Origin: Rhexocercosporidium sp. MPI-PUGE-AT-0058
Taxonomy: Eukaryota > Ascomycota > Leotiomycetes > Helotiales
Length of the DNA stretch: 64,000 bases
Direction: 5' to 3'
NCBI GenBank assembly: GCA_020746875.1
Contig: JAGTJL010000011.1
Location: 1,550,001-1,614,000 of the forward strand
Shown here: one piece after another, positions 55,885-64,000 of the stretch
How positions within the stretch are numbered: the stretch's first letter is position 1
Layout of the letters: every line of letters begins with the position of its first letter
Position numbers and translations under genes: made by a program
Notes under the pieces: model-generated
Databases searched by the model: none
The model's input: only the letters and a program-made list of their open reading frames with translations
Told to the model about the DNA's origin: nothing

Positions 55885-56068
55885 TACTTTTATTACTTTT
55901 ATTACTTTTATTACTTTTATTACTGTTATTACTTTTATTACTGTTATTACTTTTATTACTTTTATTACTTTTATTACTTTTATTACTTTTATTACTTTTA
56001 TTACTTTTATTACTTTTATTACTTTTATTACTTTTATTACTTTTATTACTTTTATTACTTTTATTACT
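55885..56068. repeat. 9-bp satellite, unit TTATTACTT, about 20 copies
   Basis: The array is nearly perfect; two units near 55923-55946 carry a T-to-G variant (ACTG). It lies in RIPped DNA and has no coding role. Confidence 0.9.
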
Positions 56069-56646
56069 ATTTCCTTTTTAAATCTCTTGTAATAAAATAA
56101 GATTTAAAAGTTTTAACCTTAAATCTGAATTTAATAAATACGCTTTTTAATTTTATTTTATTACATCTTTTATTATAGTTTTTATTATTATTCAAAATTA
56201 TTAATACGTTAAACGATTTTAAAAGCTTTTTATAAAATTAAAAAGCTATTAATATTTTTAAAAATATTTTTTATAATTACTTATGATTATTTATAATTAA
56301 AAACGTAATATGAGATTTTTTTATGTAAAGTTATTTAAGTAAATATTATTTATATATTAAATATTTTACTTATATTAAAAAAGTATAATAAAAGCTTAAA
56401 CTTAAAACGTAAACTTAATATAAAACTTTAAAAAAAGAAAAGATTTATTAAATTTATTAAATTAATAACTTTAATCTTATTTAATATTAAAGCAGTTTAA
56501 ATAAGTAGTTTATTTAAAAAATTAAATTATTAATAATATTATTAGTAAATCCTTAGTAGTGAGTATTAATTAATTATAAATGCCGCTATTAGTAAAGTAT
56601 AGAAGCTTAATACTTATATATATATATATATATATAATATATATAT

Positions 56647-56838
56647 TTATATAACGTTTGTTTTATATAACGTTTGTTTTATATAACGTTTGTTTTAAAT
56701 AACGTTTGTTTTTATAACGTGGTTTTATATAGCGTTTATATGTATAACGTGTTTTTATATAGCGTGGTTTTATATAGCGTATGTTTATATAATATATTTA
56801 ATTACTTATTTACTTATTTACTTATTTACTTATTTATT
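56647..56838. repeat. Minisatellite of about 17 bp followed by a TTAC/TATTTA array
   Basis: The unit TATATAACGTTTGTTTTA is repeated with variants (GTGGTTTTATATAGC and others) up to about 56790. Then TTACTTATTTACTTATTTAC runs to about 56838. The AACGT/AGCGT cores keep CpG. Confidence 0.8.
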
Positions 56839-56918
56839 TTTAAGCGTTTATTTATTATAATAATAAGTAAAATATGTCGAAAGCGTATTAAAAACACGTA
56901 GCGGCTACCCTCGGATAC

Positions 56919-57398
56919 TGTCACGGTCCGTGTATTTACTCGGTATAGATACAGTGAGTTGTATTAATTTTAATAATCGAGAAGTAAGTATATTATGTAT
57001 AATAGAATAAACAATGACTAATATAGTTATAATACTATCTTTAGTTAAGTATAAGCTCTTATTTAATGGCAGACGTGCCAGTCTTATATAAAACCTTCGT
57101 TCTATTTAAAACCGCTGAAATCGCTAGACTTTTAATAATTTAGTAGTCTTAGCGGTCGTTACGTAAAGAAGTCGCGTAATTTAGGAGCTTATTTGCCCTT
57201 TGATCGTTTATTAAGAATAACATTTATATAATATATAACTTATAAAATCCTAAGTATTAAAGTCTCTTAAAGAAGTGCTTTTAAAAGCGATACTCTCTTA
57301 ATATACTTTTCCTGAAATCCTTACTCTTTTAAGCTTATAATCCTAAGTATTACGCTATCCCGGGGGCTAATATTATAAGACGCAGGGCGTTTATAATA
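56919..57398 (+). repeat. Family-A LTR, RIPped, without the nested insertion (480 bp)
   Basis: It starts TGTCACGGTCCGTGTATTTA like the copy at 28137 and ends GCGTTTATAATA, the RIPped form of GCGTTCGGAACA. It runs straight across the point where family B inserted at 28188. No matching 5-bp flanks are seen (GATAC left, TTATT right), so it may be one LTR of a longer element. Confidence 0.75.
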
Positions 57399-60300
57399 TT
57401 ATTCTCTTTTTAGCTTAGCGTAATCCTTACGCTTAAATAGCTTAAGGAAATATTATATATACTTTACGGCTATCTTCCCTTTTTATTATAATTAAATAAG
57501 TATACGTTAAAAAATATATATAATATCTTTTAAAAAAAAATTTACTTTATTTTATAAAATTAAAAAGAACGGTTTCGAGATAATATTTTATACGTTTTAT
57601 ACTTAAAATAATAAGACGTGTGTAATATCTTCCGAGTCGAGTTATTACTCGAAGTATATTAAAATTAATAAAAGATGTAATATCGAAATGCCTTTAATTA
57701 AAAGTTAAAATATTTTTAAAAGAATAAAAAATAAGTTAAGAGTAAAAGAGCGTTTAACGCGCGAGGCCGAAAAGGCTGCGCGTAATAAGTTCTTGCAGGC
57801 TTAAAAGGAAATAACCGCGGCCTTATAAAAGGCTATAAATCGCCTTAATCGTTTAGCCCGTTAATAAAAGTTCTTAAAAAAGCAAAAGGTAAAAATACTC
57901 CGTCGCGGTCTTAAGAGTATAAATAAGTTAAAAAAGGTAAAGACGCGAGAGGTTATAAAGAAGGAAAAGTAAGAGGCCTTAATTACTCGCCCACTTACTC
58001 CGCTATTCGCCGTCGACTCCGCCGAGTTTTCTTTAATCGAGCAAGTCTTATTTACTTTTACGGATTCGGCTTTTTAAATAAATCTGGGTTTTATAAATAA
58101 AACTTTTAAAATTACTTAAAGTAATAAAATTTAAATTTAAATTCTTAAATATTTTTAAATTATAAGTACTTTTTTTACTTAATTAAGTACTTAGCGACGC
58201 CGCGAAAATATTAATAATTTAAAATAGTTTCGATATTGTATTCGGCGTTTAAGTTTATCGATTATACTTTTATAATAAAAGCTAAGGGTACTCTTAGCAA
58301 TATTAGTTTAAGAAATAATATATAAAATACCGAGTAAATGTTTATGGTTTTCGGAAGTACTAATTAGTAATTAATTAGTCTTTTAACTTTTATAATTTTA
58401 AATAGTCTTATTTTTTTATAATTTAATTTATTATTTAATCGCTTAATCGCGATATTTTTTTTTAAATAAATAAACCTTATCCCCTTCCTTTAGCGTTAGT
58501 CTTATATTACGCTTTTTATTATAATAAATAATTAATCTTTATATAATAAATAAAATATCCGTTAATAATTCGTTATATAATTACTTAAGCTTATCCTTTT
58601 ATAATATAACTTTATACGCGGTTCCTTAATCCGTAATTAGTATATTATATGCCGTTGAGTTATACTTATAATTCGCGTAAAACAATAATACTTTAATAGT
58701 CTTTTAATTCGCGTTATTATATATAAACTAAGCGGTTAAAAGTAATTAAACTTAATCGTCTTATTTATAATTTACGTAATATTAAAGATAAGTCTTTATT
58801 ATTTAATTAATTCGTTTTGTTTAGCCGTCAGTTTAAGGATAAAATACTATTAATATTTTCTATTTTAGTCTTTATTATTTAATTAATTCGTTTTGTTTAG
58901 CCGTCAGTTTAAGGATAAAATACTATTAATATTTTCTATTTTATTCTTAAAAGTAATATTAATATTTTCCAGAACTTCGAAGTAAAGAGCTTGTTTTTAT
59001 TTAAAATGACTTCGTTTAGTATTCCGTGATTCGTAAAAATCGTTTAAAGGAATACTTACGCTATTATCGACGCGTCTTATATGCTTAATATTAATATTAT
59101 ATACGCGTACTTTATCGTTCTATTCGTTATTACGCAAATTAAATTATAAATAATTCTTATAATTAAATCTCTTAAGAGTAGTAATTCGACTATAAAGTTT
59201 AAAGCGATTAACTTTTATAAGCGTGGCGGTGTCGTTAATGACTTTATAAGCTTATACGGCGCATAATAGTTTACTTTATTTCGTATATATATATTATAAG
59301 ACAAGACTACGTTTTTAATTACTTTTCTTATTCTTAAAAAATAATATTTCTTAAAGAGCTTCGATAGTATCTTAGTTATTTCTTAATATTTATAAACCGG
59401 TAGCTTATATTATTCTTTAATAAAGTCTACTTCATTTTAAGTTAAAATATAAACTTGTCTTTAATATAAAAGAGCTTCAATAGTAGTAAAAGAGAACCCT
59501 TTACTTAACTATTTCTTTTATTTAATTATTATTAAGTCGTTAGCGTAGCTTTTCTAGAGTTTCTCGAGGACCTGGCTTGTCGTTATTAATTGCCGGTAAT
59601 TAACTATTAATAAGTCATTATTTTCTTTTAATACGGTATACGACTCGTATATCTTATTTACAAAATATTTTAGTTTTTTATTAAAAGCGTCGGCCTTAGC
59701 GTTTTCCGTTCTTTTAATATATAAAAAATCGAAGTTTAATTATAAAAAATATTTTATATTATCGAACTTATCGTCGGTTTAATTCTTTAGTAATCGTAAA
59801 ATAAATAAGATTTTTATAATCTATTAAGATTTATATTTCGTAAGGCGATCCCTTAAAGTAAACCTTTTATTTACGTATTGCGTTTATAGCTCTTAATAAT
59901 TCTTTATTATAAATGTCGTAATTAAATTTTATTAGCGAGAGTTTCCGCGAATAATATACGATTAGTTATTATTTGCCGTCTTTACCCGGTTAACTTAATA
60001 CGGCCTTAATAATATAGTCGGAGGCGTTTATTTTTATTATAATCTCCTTGTCTAAGTCGAAGGACATAAGGACTAGTTCCTTAATAAAGGCTTCCTTAAG
60101 GTCTCGAAAGGCTGTCTTTATTTTATTATTTTAGTCGAAGCTTTTGTTTTTATATATTAATTTTATAAGTAATGCGGCAATCTTCGAGTAGTTTTAAACG
60201 AATCGTTAATAAAAGTTAATAAATCTTAAGAAAGATTATACTTTCTTAATATTTATAAGTCTAATTTATTCGACGACTGTCTTAAACTTTTGGGGGTTTA

Positions 60301-63295
60301 TAGCTAGTCTTATAAGAGTGGTTATATAGTTTAAGAAAGTAACTTTTTCTTTATGAAAATAACATTTTTTAAGTTTTAAAAGTATTAAAGAAGCCTTTAG
60401 TTTTTTTAATATTATTTCTTTATTTTAAAATAAATTAAAAATATCGTTTAAGTAATATATATATATTACGTCTAAGTATTGCCGTAAAATATTATTAATT
60501 AAACGTTAAAATATAATAGGCGCGTTAGTTAATCCGAAAGGCATAACTGTGTATTTATAATAATTAAAACGTGTGCGAAATGCAATTTTTTCTTTTTCTC
60601 CTTCGGCTATTCTTACGAGGTTATACGCGCTTTATAAGTTTAATTAAATGAAGATTTTAGCGCCGCTGAGCTTGTCGCGTAATTCTTTAGTTAAAAGTAA
60701 TACGTAATAATCCTTTTTAATAATATTATTTAATTAACAGTAGTCGATATATATTCTTTATTCGTCGTTTTTCTTTATTACGAAAAAGACGTTATTCTTT
60801 TAGGGGGATTTAGACTCCCGAATAAATCCCTTTCTTAAGTTTTTATAATATATTTCTTAATTATTATTAAGTTTATAATTAAATATTCCCGTAGTAATTA
60901 AAATATTAGCTTTATGCTTTTAATTAATTTAATTTAATAATTATAATCTTAATGTTTAAGTAAGGCGTTACTGCCTAGTTCTTTTTTAAATAATGCCTTA
61001 AATCGTTTATATTTTATTAATATATCGACCGTCACGAGGCTCGTTATTTTATTTCTTAATTCTTTTTTAAAGGTTGCGCTTAATTCTCTTAAGCCTTTTA
61101 TTACTTTTTTATTTTAAAAATAGCTTTTATAATTATTAAACGCTAGCTTTTACGTCTTTTAGTCGATTTTCAGGTTATAAAGTTATATTTATAATAAGCT
61201 TAAGATAATATCGTGCCTCTTAATTCGGGTTACATCGAACTAGATATACTTAAAGTATTCGCCGATTCTTATATATAATAGTTCCGTTTATATATTAATT
61301 AAGCCGTTCGCGGCAAGTCCTTTATCGACGAATATTAGCTAATACCTGTCCTTCTTAACCTCGGTAAGCAGGAAATGCCGGATCGTAATAATAAAAGATA
61401 TAAAGTTCTCTTACGCTTTAAAATCTATTATAGCTTATAGTTTTACTTCTTAAATGTCGACGTCGAGAGTTAAGTAATTACCTTCTCTTATAGCTATAAG
61501 TATACTTAAGTTTATTCCTTTAACGTAGACTTCTTTAATTAATATGTTTTCTTATTATTAATTTTTTAAATCCTTATATAAAATATAATATAATTAGTTT
61601 ATTCTTAAGGATATAAATGGTTTAAATAGTCTTTTATAATAGGTTTTTAGGTTGTCTCGCGAGTTAATTTATATTCGGTTTCGTAATATTTTTATAATAA
61701 TTTCTTATCCGTTTTTTATATTTATTTATATTATTATTTATTAAAACGGTATTTCGTTAGCTAAGATTTATTAAACGTACGTTTAAAAAACGTTATTTTT
61801 AATGTTTACCGTTCTTTAAGCGATGCGTAAATTGTTTTAAAAGACTACTTTATATTCTTCGCCTTACTGCGGCCTTTTGCGTAAGACGACCCCCGGTTTA
61901 ACGTAAGTACTTCCTATGTCGATATTCGTTTAATACTTAATATTAAGAGTTTCGCGAGTAAGGTGCTTCTCCCGCTGAGTGACCTGCCAGACTTTATATT
62001 TTTGGAGTCTAAAGAAGGCTAGCCCTAATGGTATGGCGTTATCTTAATATTATAAATCTTCGCTCCTCTCGATATTAATTATATCTTTTAAGCTTTATGC
62101 CTTACGTATAGTCTCGGATACCCGTTATTAAACGTATTATTTGTCTTATTAAGTTTAGTCGCTGGACTCGGGTCTTATTATATACTAGCGGATGTAATTA
62201 TTATCTATCTCGTTTTACTCGCTATTCTCTTTGCCGCTATTATCTTTAAGCTAACTATCGATGTAATTAGTATTAAGTTCGTTTATCGTTATATAACGGT
62301 AAGTAGCGCTGATTTAGACCTCCTTCGGTAAGAGAAGAGGAGGTATATCGGTAATATTATACGCTTCTTATTTATAAAGTTAAATTTTTTTTTTCTAATA
62401 CCTTTTTTACGGTATAAGCTTATTATATGACCCGGGAGACTGCACTCGTAGCATAGCTTCTTTTCGCGCTACTCATTTATAACTTCCTTCGATAGCCTTC
62501 TTTATCATACTTTACTTTTCCTTTTCTTATAAGTAGCGTCGTACTTCATAAGGTTTGATTATCGATTATCCTTAGGGTTACCTTATCGTCGGCGCCCCCC
62601 GTTTTATTAATAGCTAGACTGCCTTTAGCCTTCCCTTACGTACGTTTATTATTTACGTTTAAACTCGTATAGGCGATTATTAATTTAAACGGTCTGTTCG
62701 ATAAGGATAAGTATGTCTTTAGCTTAAGAATTAATTTAAATAAGTTCTAGTCGAATATAATCCTTAAGTCTCTGTCGATAATAATTAATAAGTGATTAAG
62801 AGTTCCAGCTAGTCTTATTAACGTGCTTTTAGAATTCCGTGGCGTAAGCTATTACGTTATTAATTTATTTTAAATTATATAAGTAAGTCTTTATCGGTTT
62901 AATTTTATTAATATCGCCGAATATTTACTGAATTTCTTTTTTAAATCTTCCTTAAGTTTTAAATATAATTTATATAACGAGTATAATTTTATAAGTGTTT
63001 TTATTTTCGAAGTAAACCTAGCAATAGTCCTGAAAATAAATTTACTTTTTTTTATATAATTATAAAGTATTTGCTTTTAATATAATTTAATAAATAATCG
63101 CTTAAAGCGAGTTCGATTTAGTATATTATTCTATTCTTTAGAAAATAAGCGATTTATAAGACTCTTCTTAATTTAATATCGAACTTATTTTTATTAAAAG
63201 TAAAGTATATATTAAATTATAATATAAATTACTTAAGTTTATTACGTTAATTATAATAAGTATCCGGCATTTAAACTTTAAGTGCCTCTGGCTTT
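57399..63295 (-). mobile_element. Ty3/Gypsy element remnant, minus strand, RIPped
   Basis: The complement shows Gypsy domains in order: gag at about 63290-62300, reverse transcriptase with an active site reading YLNDIF at about 60440-60455 (family YLDDI; Asp now Asn), then a GFINFYRRFVKDFSKIAAPL-like connection and an AFRDLKEAFIKEPVL-like RNase H start at about 60230-60040, then integrase-like DNA towards 58700. Every frame is closed by stops. The right side is cut by the family-C LTR at 63296. The left side meets the family-A LTR, but ownership of that LTR is unproven. Confidence 0.7.
58791..58942. repeat. Identical 76-bp tandem duplication
   Basis: 58791-58866 and 58867-58942 are identical, starting AGTCTTTATTATTTAATTAA. 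The unit is itself RIPped Gypsy sequence, so the duplication came after RIP. Confidence 0.88.
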
Positions 63296-63550
63296 TGTGA
63301 TACTAAATGCACTTAAGAGCTTCTCAGCGAGTCAGGGAATCTAAGGATTTAAGGGTAATTAAGTTATACGGAATCGGACTAATATCGGAGAAGTTTCGGA
63401 GTTAATTATATATATAAACTCACGCTTCTTCTATTTTTCTTTCTTTTTTAATTTCTTTTTTTTTAATATTAAACTTATTAGCTCTCGATAGCTTTAATTA
63501 AAATATTATTATATATCTCTTATACCGCTCTCTTAGCTAATATTATTATA
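63296..63550 (+). repeat. Family-C LTR, RIPped (255 bp)
   Basis: It aligns with the reverse complement of 14943-15204: GCGAGTCAGGGAATCTAAGG matches GCGAGTCAGGGAATCCAGGG, a TATA-like ATATATATAAACTC is kept, TATTAGCTCTCGATAGC matches, and the end TATTATTATA is the RIPped form of TGTCGTTACA. It interrupts a minus-strand gag. No matching flanks were seen. Confidence 0.78.
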
Positions 63551-64000
63551 TTAAATAAGAAAATCACTTCCGCTAGAAACGGCTTTATAATACTTTATTA
63601 GAGATTTAATTATTAATATTTTAAAGAATTAAAATTCCAGAGATTTTTTAATAATTAAACACTAAAGTTTAATTTAATACTTCGCAATTAATAACGCCTA
63701 AGGTAGTCTTCCTTAATTACGCTTTAAATAACCTCTTTCGCATAAAGGCCGCTATAAACAGATTTTAAGGAAGTGTTTTTATTATATTTAAAACCTTATT
63801 ATTTAAATACAGAACCCCTTCGAATCTGCTTCGAATTAAATAATTCTTTTATTAAGATTTATTATATCTTAATTAATTACTAGAGAACTTATTAAATTAA
63901 GTCCTTTAACTACTATAACCTTCTTAAGAGCACCTCTTAATTTAAAAACACTTATTACTTCGCTTTTTAAACTTAACGTTATTATTTAAAAATTAAAGGA
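63551..64000. other. AT-rich DNA to the window end
   Basis: This does not match the gag that precedes the family-C LTR, so it may be the interior of a family-C element continuing beyond the window. A partly clean block lies near 63570-63590 (CACTTCCGCTAGAAACGGC). No coding trace. Confidence 0.35.

Larger units (their letters stand above)
54241..56918. other. AT-rich RIPped DNA with satellites, no gene
   Basis: It contains the reversed hairpin repeats near 54598-54665 and 54790-54880 and the two satellite arrays listed separately. The remainder is A+T with TpA excess and no coding trace. Confidence 0.45.

Noticed and set aside
55885..56068. Array of short repeats as a possible CRISPR
   Set aside because: The units are 9 bp and contiguous without spacers, in a eukaryotic genome; this is a satellite.

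Overview
This is nuclear DNA of a filamentous ascomycete. Genes carry many short GT-AG introns of about 45-126 bp, and the families are typically fungal: a P450, a LaeA-like methyltransferase, a HET domain, a fungal rhodopsin-like membrane protein and an AreA-type domain. The window alternates sharply between balanced-composition gene islands and very AT-rich blocks. In those blocks every retrotransposon reading frame is full of stop codons, CpA/TpG is almost absent and TpA is in excess, which is the signature of repeat-induced point mutation (RIP). CpG survives in the same DNA. Leotiomycetes or Dothideomycetes with bipartite genomes are plausible hosts; I cannot name a species.

Layout. 1-7226: old AT-rich DNA and one complete, RIP-ruined Ty3/Gypsy element (LTRs 268-457 and 7037-7226, target duplication CAAAG). 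7232-13302: island with an intact nine-exon cytochrome P450 (+), a convergent eight-exon LaeA-like methyltransferase (-) and a one-intron, single-pass membrane protein with a Cys-rich tail (+). 13783-15440: a mariner-like MITE and a hAT-like MITE, the latter containing a solo LTR. 15950-17860: a decayed HET gene. 18095-20165: RIPped Gypsy gag and a hairpin-bearing dispersed repeat. 21654-24548: remnant of an alpha/beta hydrolase and an intact secreted lipase of the CalB-like type. 25391-33215: nested transposons, including a Copia element split by a solo LTR that is itself split by another solo LTR, and a fold-back element. 33216-40690: island with an uncertain coiled-coil gene, an intact rhodopsin-domain membrane protein and a broken AreA-domain gene. 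40831-50090: a large inverted repeat (arms about 2.2 kb, centre about 3.3 kb) flanked by LTR copies. 50091-53690: island with an unRIPped gag fossil, a small conserved fungal gene with one nonsense codon and an intact APH-family kinase. 53691-64000: Copia and Gypsy remnants, satellites and two more LTR copies.

How the genes relate. Only the P450 and methyltransferase look like functional partners (adjacent, convergent, 111 bp apart), as in a very small or eroded secondary-metabolite locus; this is inference. The other intact genes (lipase, rhodopsin-like protein, kinase, Cys-rich membrane protein) are isolated survivors. Three LTR families, called A, B and C here, recur through the window and order the insertions in time: the youngest and shortest copies are nearly free of RIP and the oldest are almost pure A+T. 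I found no tRNA, rRNA, CRISPR array or intact transposase gene. Exon coordinates were derived by hand from reading frame, splice sites and family conservation.
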